A stretch of 64,000 nt of DNA from Rhytidiadelphus loreus (lineage: Eukaryota; Streptophyta; Bryopsida; Hypnales; Hylocomiaceae): assembly GCA_947034895.1 (NCBI GenBank), contig OX344765.1:19907001-19971000 (forward strand), read 5' to 3'. Shown in pieces: positions 22,170 to 34,600 of the stretch. How positions within the stretch are numbered: the first letter of the stretch is position 1; every line of letters starts with the position of its first letter. The notes under the pieces are model-generated. The model searched no databases and was not told the origin of the DNA. It saw only the letters and a program-made list of their open reading frames with translations. Position numbers and translations under genes: made by a program.

Positions 22170-25100
22170 GGCAGCGGGGTCGATTTCCTGGAAGTCAACT
22201 CCTGAAGTCGAGCTAGAATCGTTTTCGTGATCTTGTGGTCGCCCATGTGATCGAAATCGTGCGGCGGGAGGAAATAAATCGTTGCACGATGCATGTAGAT
22301 CAGCCCCAGTCAACAAATTTAATTTCTGACACGAGCCTGTTGCAGAAATTTGTCTTCGAAGTAGGGAATCGTGTCAAGTGGTTCCAACTTGTCAATCGTC
22401 AGTACGTTGCGCTTGGAATAATTGTACGTCTTGCAATTCTGGGTTTGTTTAGTTATCTTTTGGCATACGGAAAACGTACGAAACTCTGATTCCAAGGCAA
22501 CCATTCCACCCCTGTTACGCGAGGCTAGATTTCAGTACTTGCCTGTTAGGATCGATTTGTCGGAACTTTATCCTGGAGTTCAAAAGGTCAACGCATTACT
22601 GTCAACGCATTGCTGCTCTACAAACATGAAGTTTGGAAATGAGTACTGCTACCTTCAATTTCGTTAAAGTGGCAGGATTCCAGCGTTAAAAATTGTGACA
22701 TATATGTACATAAAAGGTTTGACATCTTGGAGAGGTAGGGATTTGTATTTGTATTTTAGACCATGTGTTCAGTAAGGTGACAAAGTAATTGAATATAACC
22801 CATTTAACAAAACTGACATTTTAGAGATATTTGTCTAATACTAGTGGTTCAAAGGGAGTTCGATGTACAGATTCATTTTCCATAGGTTGGCTAATGTCAC
22901 CTCAGAACTCTCCACTTGAAACATCTAGCTAGTGTGCAAACTTTGGTGCAAACTGCAAAGTTTAGATTTTGTTAATAACTCTACAATTTTGGAGTGAAGT
23001 TCTCTACTTTCACTTTAATATGCCTTCTCTTCTATAATTGTTAAAACATACACAATATTCCTTCATTCACATTCCATTTAGTTTTTATCAAATTGTAATA
23101 CATAGTGATTATGGGTGCACAAACCTTAATTACTATTTGTAAATACAAGTTAAAACAATTGTGAAGATGCATGGTACACAATTGTGAAGATGCATGATAT
23201 ATACAAACACTATATATAAAAAAAAAAATACTTTGGTATTGATTTATGAAAAAACAATTTAGGCATTATTGGTTTGAGTTGTTTATGCTATGTACGAAAC
23301 GAACTGGCAGTGAGGCAGGGTGATGAGATTCATTGGGCAGCCTCCGAGTTAGGTAGAGGATACTAAAACCGGTCTCCTATTGATTGACCCCTGTGACCAA
23401 CATCAGCTCATCTCGTTCAATCAACGCTTGCTTGGCCTCCAATTTAGCAAACCATTGGGCTAAATTGGATGATGGAGACGAATCTGAGTGTGGAAATAGG
23501 ATTGTCCATCTCCTCAATAGCGGTCTACAACCTCGCTTTGAATGATTGCATAAGAAAGCACGATGCATTCAGTGAGAAAACAAATTGCTCTCGTGAGAGT
23601 TTGACAATTGTAATACCCAAAGTGATCCCTCCAGAGCAGAGCTGCTACATTGATCTCCCAATGAAATCACACTCATACACATTGGTTAAAATGATGAAAG
23701 TGGCGGAAACTAAGGGTATACTCTACCTGAAAGAAGCAATTAGCTGAAGTTGGAGTAATACTCAGCGCGGTGAATGTTCAGAAAAAATGGAAGGAAGGCT
23801 CTAATGAAAAATTAGGGTTCGGAAGGAATGACTTACCGCCAAGTCGATGCTGAAAAGAAAGCGTTTGAAACAAGTGATCGAGGTGCCACCACAAGCAGCG
23901 ACGTGATTGCTCGAGGGCCGTTACTGTGCAACCATTCAAAAGAGTGGTCGTGGTGCTTGGCCATGATCCCACTCCAGGTAAAAGAATAAAACGAAAAAGT
24001 TAGATAAGTGTTTGGAACTAAACAATAGTCGAGTGACGAACCTCATGAAATTAAACATCAATAGGATCTTTTGCTCCAAGGAGGGGGGTGATGCACAAGG
24101 CTACAGCATCCCAAATTACAAACATTACAAGAAGCACAAAACTACTCAATAATATGCTTAATATCCGGATTTGGCCAATGTACGTCGCCCCCAACTGGGC
24201 GTAGACCACTGTAATGTAATTCCAGGTGAATCCTCCAAGATGGAAAATATGGCACAAATAGATACTTGCACTACTAAGCAAAAACCAAATCCATAACAAC
24301 TGCAACATTTCAGTCAGACAAGGGAAAGGATACAGAAGCCGTTAATAGCCCATGAGGGACCTGATCGTGTCTCCTATCTTGACCCCTTGTTGCTAATAAC
24401 TCGTGTATTCTTCCATTTGGTTGAAGTTGCACACATAATGATAAAAACTTGATCTCAACAGGTTTGGCTTTTGTTACGGAAAGACCTCTGACTACAAAAC
24501 TCTTACTATGCATCTTCCCCCAAAGTCACACTCCTACCAAAAATTCTGAATTTCATAAAAGTGACGCAAATCGAATCCTTTACAGACTTTGACATGACAT
24601 GATCGTTGGCAGACCATTTAATAAGACATGTGCTTTTGTGTTGCCATGAGGTATGCCAGGACTGCAACTAGACCTTTTACCTGGAGTGAGATCATGGTGC
24701 ACGAGCACGAGGACGATGATTTGTAGAGTTTGTGGAGTATGCGTTAACATGCTCGAGGTCCGTCCAGTCCACCAATAATTTTTGCTCCCCAAAACACTAT
24801 TAACAGAAACAATCCTGCAAGGCATCTCGACCCAGACCCAATTTTATGAGCAATACCGAACTAAACTAAGAAGGTTACTGGGATCTGATTTCTGCAATCG
24901 GCGAGGAACTGAACTTTGTCGACGTTTGCTTCGAAAGCAGTGGATCCGACAAGCTGGAGAATCCACATTCTTAAACCCATAAGCGTTGCTCGAAACAACC
25001 GTAATATTTCAACCGAATGAGACTCAGAGCCTGAACATGCAACTGAGGGCATTGAAAACCTGAAATATTGCAACTCAGAGTACGTCTGATCAACTGCAGG

Positions 25101-25680
25101 GCTTTTAGTATCTTAATGTTTCGTAAAATGCGTTTTGCTTTTGGTTGCTCTTTGTGTACACGTCGTCTGAAGCCAAACACTTGAACAATTAGTTTTATCC
25201 CATTGGGTGCATGCTTCTAAAATTTTTCATATATTCAAAAACGCACCATCGAACACTCAACGAAAACAATCATGTATTATCGATCTTCCCTAGCTCGCAA
25301 TAAAAGTTCATGGACTGAGGTGTTAAAAAGGTGTCTTAAAAGAGTGACTGTTGAAAACATCACTTGTTCTTGGTAGTGCACACTTGCAGCTGACAATGTT
25401 ATTCCTCATAACTAAGCTCTACTTTTTACATCACCTAAGCTTAGGGTCCTTCGACACCTACAAACTTACCACTTACTATGTTCCCAAAGAATCTGGTACT
25501 AGTAAGAACGCTGATCCGACACAAAAGTTTGTAGGCACGGAACATCCGTGTGCAGTCAACAAGCAAGGATGCGTAGATCGGGTTTGGAAAACGTAGATTT
25601 TGCATTAAATAGTGTGTTCTGATCACAGTCTGATGGTGATCTGCTGAAAGTTTCGTAGATGTGGAGGGACTCATGCGTAT
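22170..25680. other. Intergenic segment with dispersed repeat fragments
   Basis: No complete gene can be built. 23350-23565 and 24420-24500 share words with the last intron of NRPA2 (32110-32420), for example GTAGAGGATACTAAAACCG. A short frame VLGHDPTPGKR near 23950 (plus) has an inverted counterpart LVHHDLTPGKR near 24690 (minus), so an inverted duplication lies here. A hydrophobic frame at 24051-24308 (minus) has several possible membrane segments but no recognisable family. Confidence 0.4.
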
Positions 25681-25689
25681 TTCCACTCC

Positions 25690-25860
25690 GATTGCAAAGG
25701 CTTCGGGGGGTCTCCATTGGGGTCCTGGACCTCCAGGAGCTGGACCCCTCGGGACCTCCAGGTCGGCCCTCCGGGTGGCTCCATTGGGGTCCTGGAGGCC
25801 AGGACCTGGAGGGGCCTTTTGGAAACAGATTTTGAGGGGGGACCCAGCCCGGCAGATTTT
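25690..25860. repeat. GC-rich repeat patch
   Basis: Repeats of TCCATTGGGGTCCTGGA and GGACCTCCAGG form a GC island in AT-rich DNA. A second patch with the same CCTGGA and TCCAGG words lies at 27165-27375. Between them is a PIF/Harbinger transposase fragment, so the two could be ends of one decayed unit. Confidence 0.55.
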
Positions 25861-26088
25861 ACTTATGACTATTTCACCAGGGCCCTGAATTTAAACCCGG
25901 CATCGTGTGCCTTCTGCCAATGTGTTACCATCGTGCTTCCTGTCAATGTGTTACAACTTTCATATGCTAAGCCAATTAATTTACAACATCTTCACGAGAA
26001 AATAAGGGTTTTATGATGTAATTATCTTTGGGATAATAGTCTCCTTAAAAAATAAGAAGTTACATAATTCTGAAAATCCATCAAACAA

Positions 26089-26277
26089 TTGTATAAACAG
26101 ATAGCCATGTCATTGTGTAGATTGGCTACTGGTGATTCTCTACTAAGTATATCAGAATTGTTTGGAGTGTCTCCAACAACAGTCTCTAGATCTATAAAGA
26201 GATTTGTAATAGACCCTATTATGTGCCCCATAGACAAGAGAGATGATGTTGAGTTTTTGAACTACATAAGTAATTGA
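26089..26277 (+). pseudogene. PIF/Harbinger transposase N-terminal fragment
   Basis: About 62 codons resemble the helix-turn-helix region that precedes the DDE nuclease of PIF/Harbinger and HARBI1 proteins: IAMSLCRLATGDSLLSISELF followed by GVSPTTVSRSIKRF. A LATGDS...FGVS..TVSR pattern is typical. The frame ends at a stop soon after, and no DDE domain follows, so this is a remnant. Confidence 0.7.
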
Positions 26278-26895
26278 CAATCATAGTGCTAGTTTATTTG
26301 GATAGTTTTCAAAGTCTATTGTTCAATTCCATATATGATAATGAAGGTGTGTTTTCATATCAATTTATAATTGTCTTTAAAAAAATTCTAAATTAAAAAC
26401 CTTGTAATGTATTTGGAGTTCTATAAGATTCTATGATACATTTTCATGATTCTTTAAGTAGTTAATTTTCGATGGCATAATATTGTTCCAATATATGTCA
26501 ATATTCTTAATCTCCATTTCATCTCAATTGCATTGTAATTTGATTGACTTTTTGTCCATTTTTTTGCCTCATGAAACATATGCCACCACACATGGTTTTT
26601 GACCTCCTTAATCTTTGAACACCAGGTCGGACACTATGGAAATGCTCTGTATGTCACCGTGTGAATTGTTGGCTAAAAAAAATGAAAAAGTCCTCATTGG
26701 AAGATAAAGTACTGTAGAAACATTCTCTTTCCACACAAATTTTGGAAGATGAATAGTTGCACTTTTATTGTACATGGAGAGATTCTTTGTCAATCTATCG
26801 GATGTCAAATATCCTCCTTGACGTTTAAGGGTTAATGCATAAAGCTCTTTATTTGTACCATTTTGTGGTGTTTGGACCTCCAAATTGGAAGTTAC

Positions 26896-27082
26896 TTCAT
26901 TCTTATAAGCCGCTAATTAACAAGCTACTACATTGAAGAAATGAACTGGCAATAATATAGCCTTCATTCTTGTAAGCCGCAAATTAACAAACTACTAGGT
27001 TGAAGAAATGAACTGGCAATAATATAACCTTCATTCTTATAAGCTGCTAATTAACAAACTACTATGCTGAAGAAATGAACTA
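26896..27082. repeat. 67-bp tandem repeat, 2.8 copies
   Basis: Units begin TTCATTCTTATAAGC at 26896, 26963 and 27030 and include GAAGAAATGAACT near the end. Copies differ at a few positions. Confidence 0.9.
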
Positions 27083-27164
27083 GTGCAGAACACCAAAATT
27101 ACCTCAACCAATAATTCTCTCATTCCCCTTTTATGAGCTGGAGTTCGGAGTATAAAGATCCTTT

Positions 27165-27375
27165 CTTCAAATAGGGGGTCCAGGGGAGGGTCCGGTCCCT
27201 CCAGTCCTGCGCACCCAGAATGCACAGGCTGGAGCCTGTACCTCCAGATCAGTCCGCTTTCATAATGGAGCCCTCCTGGACCCCTCCTATCTTGGAGGTT
27301 CAGGAAGTAATGGAGATGCACCCCTTCGCGCATGTGGAGGCTACTTGGCCGCCCCCAAAACTGAGTTGGGAAGGA
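27165..27375. repeat. Second GC-rich patch
   Basis: Words such as GGGGTCCAGG, CTGGAGCC and CCTCCTGGACCCC repeat those of 25690-25860, partly in inverted orientation. It lies directly before the TAA-flanked element at 27392. Confidence 0.5.
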
Positions 27376-27391
27376 GTAATGGCCCACCTAA

Positions 27392-28763
27392 GAGCACCTT
27401 CAATGGGACACTCTAAACAACTCTCTAAATATATTACTATCTTTTGTTTGATGTAAAAGTAGAACTTGTGATTATTATTGTTGGAAGCATATCAATAACC
27501 TCTTTAAGTAATCACAATAAAATTGTTATTTGAAAGTTGAATAACTAAAATAGAGCCCATTGAAAGCTAGCTAGAAAAATAAATAAATTTAAGTGTCGTG
27601 GCAAATCTTTGCTACACTATTTGTATAAATTTTCTTTCTAAAGCATGATTTTTCGTTTCACTTTAACAAAATTTGTCTTCTACCTTGCTTTCAATGGGCT
27701 TTGTTTTGGTTGTTCAACTTTCAAATCCAAATTTTTTTTGTGTGTATTTAACCCCTCAAGTTCATTCATGTTTATAGGCCTAAAACTACTTCCAAATACT
27801 TGTCTCCAATGCAAAGCTAAAATCTTCATTAGTATTTATTTTTAAGTAGATCCAAACACAATATTCATTGATTGACTTGTTCAAGTACATGGTCTTAATA
27901 TTTTATAGTAAATATCCCCACCAATTGCAAGTTCAATGTACCTAAACTTCAAAATGTTAGTTCTTATAGGCAACCTCCAAAAGGTAAAGTTTTGTTTTTC
28001 AAATTTTTTGGAAAAAAGCACCTGTATCCAATAATTTGTGCATTTTAGTCAATACTTTTTTTTCAATTTAACCAAAAAAAACTTTCATAATCATTTTCGA
28101 AAAAATAGTAGAATGGAAGATGGTACTAAATGAAGGAAAAAACTAACCCGCTAATGATTTTAATAAGAAATTAAGAATTTCTAATTATAATAATACAATG
28201 GTGAAAGTGTTCTAGTATACAATTAGTGTCTTTTTCTTTTGTTTTGTTTTTATTTGAAAATTTTCAAATTGAGAATAAAAGATGACTTTGTATTTTTTCT
28301 ACCTTCACTACATGCAAAATAAAACTCCATAACTTTCACCTCATTATTTAGATTTGAATGGTTCAAATGTTTTTGAGAGGTATCAATCTATACAATCCAA
28401 CAAATTTATTAGTCTTTTTTTGGAATATATTTTTTCTTGCTTAGCCTTTTGACATTGAAATTAGAAAAAGAAAACTTCTAATTTTTGCAATATTTATCAA
28501 AATAATGTAAATCAAAGCTTGACACATAGATTAAGATGATTAGCATCCATCCTAAAATTTCATGCAAAAATTCCAAATTCCAAAGTTGATAAAACTTGCT
28601 TGAGTTCTTATCAAATTTAAAGTAGGCTCTTTGGTCCTTCAGTGGTTAAAGAGGAATTTAATGTGCTTTCAATGATATTAATCTAACAAGCTCTAATTTT
28701 ACTCCAGGCAAAAGATAGTAATATATTTAGTGAGTTGTTTAGAATGTTCTAATGAAGATGCCC
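27392..28763. mobile_element. PIF/Harbinger-type non-autonomous element, TAA target duplication
   Basis: Terminal inverted repeats of about 55 bp match at roughly 48 positions. The left end is GAGCACCTTCAATGG and the inverted right end is GGGCATCTTCATTAG. Both are followed by a shared TAAATATATTACTATC. TAA flanks both ends (27389-27391 and 28764-28766), the 3-bp target duplication typical of PIF/Harbinger. An inner inverted repeat pairs 27531-27580 with about 27680-27735. The interior is AT-rich with no transposase, so it must have moved in trans. Confidence 0.8.
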
Positions 28764-28766
28764 TAA

Positions 28767-31064
28767 TTGTGACTACTTTTTAAAATCGCCCTTTACATAT
28801 TCTTGCATAAAATATATTGTCCCAATTCATTAGAGCTTAGGGTCACTTTTGGAAATATCTATTTTTAATACTTTGAAAGTTCACAATTTATTCATATGGT
28901 GTCTTAAAAAATGAATAAGAAAAAATTTAGAATATTCTTTTGTCTTCCAACAAGATCCAATAAATTTTTTAGGTAGTTTAATAATAGGAACATTTCTAAA
29001 TTGATTAATTCAATGCAATTTGATGTAGTTGTGTTTATGCCTTTGTTGAAGTTGGTGATCAAAACAATGGCCATTCACTTCTATGTGTGGGATGAATTGC
29101 CTTATCAATTTTTATTCACTTGGTGAATAAATGTTTTTTTGTCTTGATTCTTTATGTGACTAGTAGAACTAATAAGTGAAAACTTGATCAACTTCATTCA
29201 ACTATCTCAAATTTTGCCATCGGCCATGTGATGTCATTCAAACAAAATTTAAAATTATTGAAAAACTAAACTCAGGCTCTATGATAATCTACCCTTTCAT
29301 CAACAATTGAATGAAGATTGAGAACTTTTCAAATGTTAAATTTCAAAATTTTAAACCCTTGAAAGCTATGAATATGTGCATAGCAAATTTTGAAACTTGT
29401 AATTTTTTAATGAGTCATTGTTTGTAAATTTGTATTTTATTTATTGGAAGTAGAATTCCACCTATGGTCTAAAATGGTTACATGTTTAACTATATGGAGA
29501 AAACTAAAAGATCATACATTCACTTAATATGGTGAAATTCCAAATTTCTTTAAACTTATAAAATTTTGTTTTTTAGTTTTTAAATAGTTTTTAAATATTA
29601 ATAACTTCTGATTTTTAATTTTTATAAAATTAAAAAAATTGAATTATGTACTAATAATATTGCAAAAGATAAGCATAATTATGTTTGAATATTGCAAAGG
29701 ATGAAGATGTATCCTAGTGAAATAGCCAAACTTTGTTTTAAAAGGGAAACCACTAGAAAAAAATATAGGATACTACTTTATGATATGTCCAAGTTCAGTA
29801 TTTTTTTAATTAATTTATAATAATTGAAAATGTTTCAAAAACTGAAAGAAATTATGAATAAAATTTCAAAATTATCAAGGAAAACATTTTTTTGGTCTTA
29901 AACTGTTTTTTATTTTAATTTTAATATATTTTAAATAAATTTATGTACAACAAAACTCTTCAACTTTCATTGATTACAATGATTTAAGGGCTCATATCTC
30001 AAATTTTCATAAAAAAAGAGTTCATTGTTTTTTACTAATTTCAATTATGAAGATTTCGGAATATGCATGCCAATTTTCACAAGGATTGGAACAATAGAAG
30101 ATTGTTTTTATCTTGCAATCAAATGAAATACATTAGGAAAACAAAATTTTCACTTGACTATATCCAAGCATTATATACTTCAACCAATCAATCTATGCTC
30201 ACTTGCATATCCATAGAATTTTTTCTTGGGATGGTCTTTGATTGTTTAGGTTTCTCTTCCAAGATAATCCGTAGAGAGCATCTTTGGAGGGTTTGACTTT
30301 GAGGAATCATCTAAGGTAGAGTTTTTGTCCAAATCAAAAGTTTTTATGGCATTGGAAAAATAATTTGACAAATTACTTGAAAAGAAGTATGAAATTTATA
30401 AAAATAAAATTTAGAGATTTGGCCAACCAATGAATTTAGATAGTGACCATGAAATGGTTAATTAGTCATTTAGGATCAATATTGGAAAATCTATTTGTCA
30501 ATACACAAAAATATGAGCTAAACCACTTCCAATGTAAAGGTCATCATTGAACCGCCAATGAAAACACATTTGCCAAAATCAACCAATTTTTCAACAATTA
30601 TGTACAACAATTTTTTGGTATTCTAAATGAATAAATTATAAATCTTGAAAGTGTTGAAAATAGGTGTACCTAAAATCTACCCTAGGCTCTCATATATGGA
30701 GGTTGTACATTTTAGGAAAGAATCTAGATGGGATGGATTTGCAAACAAGTCACAATTAAGGTAAGACAACCCAATGCCACGAGTCACCCAATTCCAACAA
30801 CTACTCAATCCTCACATTTGTGTTAGTCATCCACCCAATACCACAATCTTAGCAACCCTTTAGCATCATGCAAATGCACTCGAGGAGGGGATAAATGAGC
30901 ATTTGGTTTAATGATTTAGTCCCAACAAACTTTGAAAAATCACAGAAATTCATTTCTTTGTCAAAATGTCTTGATTCTATTTGCAAATGGCTTCTCTCAA
31001 ACTTCTGAATCTCTGAAAAAATACATGCCAATGTACCTAGATTGCAAATCTGCTTGGTAATAGG
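28767..31064. other. AT-rich intergenic segment, nothing recognised
   Basis: Only short incidental frames, such as 30063-30296, occur. I see no structure beyond homopolymer-rich DNA. Confidence 0.5.
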
Positions 31065-31150
31065 CATGTTTACCTTAGGTGTTGCTACCTGAGTGGTAGT
31101 GGTAGTTCAGCTGCTTAGGGTTCAATACCATGACTGACGAAGTTTGAATT
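31065..31150 (+). repeat. tRNA-like (SINE-type) head
   Basis: CTACCTGAGTGGTAGTGG resembles an internal box A and GGTTCAATACC at about 31119-31129 closely matches a box B of RNA polymerase III promoters, with tRNA-like spacing. No cloverleaf of a functional tRNA is apparent, so a tRNA-derived SINE head is more likely. The 3' limit is not defined. Confidence 0.4.
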
Positions 31151-31683
31151 GCAAGTTATTCCAGAAGGTTGATTTTAAGGTTAGAGTGTTCTGAGTGTCT
31201 ACGAAATGACAATTTTAGATTAGATCATACCGAGCAATCTGCAACATTTACATCTCTGAACACTTCCATAGACGAAAATGCTTACTGATGTTGCGTCAAA
31301 TTTTGTAATCATGATCGTCCAGTTCAAGAGTAGATGTAGCCGACACACTCAGATGCTTAAAAAATAGCCCAATGTTGTGTTATACATGCGTCACATACAA
31401 AAATGTTTTCATAGATTGCATAGCCCATATGCTACTCCATGAATTATCCTGAATCGCTACTTATGATGGAAAATCCATCCTCAATCGTTACAAAAGGCTA
31501 CTAAAGCCCTGCCTTTCATTCAACCGTGATTCACCTCCAGTCCAAAGCCATTCGTGAACAAGTAAATGGTTCCCCTGCAGCAGCAGAGTCAGTGAACTGC
31601 GGTTGCATTACCGATCTGGTGTTGCAAGGTTGCTACAGAAGGTTCTTGGAGTCTAGGACAATAAATGATTGGCTACCCTAATA

Positions 31684-34600
31684 CTAGCTCTGAGAGAGAG
31701 TCATTGTCAGCTTAATGTTCATAGCCGCCAGTTCAGCAGCAAGATACCTGAACACAAACGGCATGGCCACTGTCTCGATACCTTTACTACTGTTACACAC
31801 CCGGCAAATCTTCTTCCCCGCTTGTTGAAATCCCAGACCAAGGGACCCCAGGGACCCACGTGTACTTGGCAGGGGCACTGTTGACAGTAGACTCCCACAA
31901 AAGCCACAAACATTGGCAGTGTGATAATCGGAGCACGCATGCAAACGGTCATGTAACAGATACGCTGCACCATGCGCAAGGAGCGAGTCACGCTCCATTT
32001 CTCCAAATCGAATACCTCCTCCAACTTTGCGACCCTTCACAGGCTGCCTCGTCACAGGGTTCACGGGACCCATGGATCGTACCTAAACAAAATCAAAGGC
32101 ATGAGCAGACTTGAGACAGAGGTAGAGGATACTAAAACCGATTGGTACCTGATTCTGTTTCCCATACTGACGGCTGTTACAACTCATCTCTTTTCAATAA
32201 ACACCGTTGGCCCTCAATTAGCAACCAGGGTATAAGCATGACTTGGCTAAATGTCTATGGCCACTGACCTTTCAGTGGAAATAGAGTTGTTTATTTTCAC
32301 TTACAGTGGTGCACAACCTCACTTTGAAATTGCAGAAGTTCATGCATAAAAATTGATCTCAATATATTTGGCTGTTGTGCTTATAAATCTCTCCATAGCT
32401 CGATAGCTCTCCCCAAACCCGCAATCAAACACGGGTTAAAATGCTTTTAGTGACGCCAAAAGTATCCACTAGCTTGCTATCAAATTCATGCATAAAATGA
32501 AGTATCTGTACCTGGTACTTATCAGACACCATGTGCCGAAGTCGTTGGTAGTAAACTACGCCGAAATAAATTTCACAAACAAACTCTGTGCCCAGGACAC
32601 CACTGTACATGACTTCAGTCCCATGGTAGTTAAAGCCATGTGCATTCATTTGCTTTCCGAACAAATCCGCACTGCCGTCGTTCCCTCCTGTCTTGGCAAA
32701 ATCTTTTCCATCGCCTCCTTCCGGACTGCACTTCTTAAATGGAGTTGAATTCACAAACCTACCATCCAAAGCACCAGCCTGCAGTTCCACAAGGCAACAT
32801 CATTTCTTGCTAAGCTAAGACAACTTTCCTTGGTAAGTGTGAAGATATTCGCTTGGAAGAGTTCTATTGATCAGCAACTAATAGCAAGTACCTCATCGCA
32901 TCACATCTAGCTCTGATAAAATTATTCTAAAACATGGGATCGACTTGTCAGAAATAAATCTATACACAAACCATAGCAAAGTTATCAACGAGAATTAATA
33001 AGCCATGACTCAACAATAGCATGATTTTTCATGGGCAGAATCAAGGTCATACGCAAAAAGAATATAACAGAAATTTCAGGAGAGCCAAGTATGAATTGAA
33101 CTTCAAAAAGTGGGATACAGAAATAAATATCAGGTTTACCTTAGCAGCCATTGACTCAAGAAGCATGCCAATTGTCATACGCGAAGGGAAGGCATGTGGG
33201 TTAATTATGATGTCTGGGCGCATCCCTGTCACAGCAGAGAAAGGCATATCCACATCCGGCCAGAGTTGTGAGCACACTCCTTTCTGTCCATGCCTACTAC
33301 TGAACTTGTCTCCTATTTGTGGATATCGTGGATGCCGAGTGCGAATTGTCACCTGCCATTGTGATACACCAAGTCATATATTGGCCACGAAATGTGGAAA
33401 GCATATATAAATAATAATTAACAATGTCCTTTGACAAGCTTCTGCAAGCGATGTAAGGTAACTAGACACCCACCTTCTGGAGAGGATCTTTACTGCCTGT
33501 ACTGACGGCAGCCACATAATCCACAATAGCAGCTTCAGAACCTTTCAGTTTCGATACCTTTGTCATTCCTGTCATCTTGTTTAAAACACTGCAATAGGGA
33601 TCTCCTTCACTCAAACTCTGCACATCACATTCTTGAATCAGATGATGAGGGACAAAAACATCCGAATAATCTTAGACTTCGAACGAAGTATAAGAATACA
33701 ATACCTGTCCTATGTAAGGAAGACCATCAGTATCGATGAAGTTTGCTGATTTATCCGCCTGCTCTTTAAACCTTGCCATGGCACCAGACCTTGCGAAGAC
33801 ATTTGTGATGCCATCTCCTCGCTGTCGAAGCTCCGTCAAATCGATTGTCTCCGACTGCACCCAAGCAAAAAGATCGTCATCCCAACATAGAAGAATCGCC
33901 TGATGATAGGCAAATGCAAAAAACTGGACAGAACTTGCTCATACAATTCAAGTACCTTGTACACTTGGCCATAATGTAAACCACGCTCCACAGACGATTT
34001 GTTCAATATCATAGCATCTTCCATATCAAACCTGGTCAATAATTCCAAAAATGAGATAAGTTCCCACACAGAAAATGTGGTTTTAACGAATAATTGCAGA
34101 AAATGGAACACATTGGAACATAGGAACAAAAATTTCACCCATTTAGAAGCCTTACACTTATGAGACCTCAATCCTTACCCTGTGTAAGCAAGAACAGCAA
34201 CAATGGCATTGGTACCAGTTGGAAATTGATTCATGTGGTACTTGCTCCATGCACCTGTCTGTGCGATTGGAATTTGTGGTGTCTGCAAGAAAACATAGTA
34301 TTTCCGTCTCAACCATAGAACCTAACCAAGAATTGTTGTCCACTCCAAGTGCAGCGGAGACATACGAAGTACAGCTAGACAACTAGCGAACATCCAAGCA
34401 TCTTCAGCATGCACAAAAACCTGGTCTATAAGTGCTAACGAATAACCCTATGCATAAGAACATAGAATCAGATGAACACGTTTTAATACCTGAATACGAT
34501 ACATCTTATTATCTGCCCGACATTGCAGAGCTTGAGCAGGGAACCCCATTGTTTGTTTTCCCATCTGCAAGAAACCATTTTCCACGTCAACAAGACACGC

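Noticed and set aside
24051..24308. Hydrophobic 85-codon frame (minus) as a membrane protein gene
   Set aside because: No family pattern, no consistent neighbouring exons, and it lies within a patch of repeat fragments.
26608..26883. 91-codon frame (minus) as part of a transposase
   Set aside because: No DDE or zinc-finger motif could be seen, and orientation is opposite to the PIF/Harbinger fragment.
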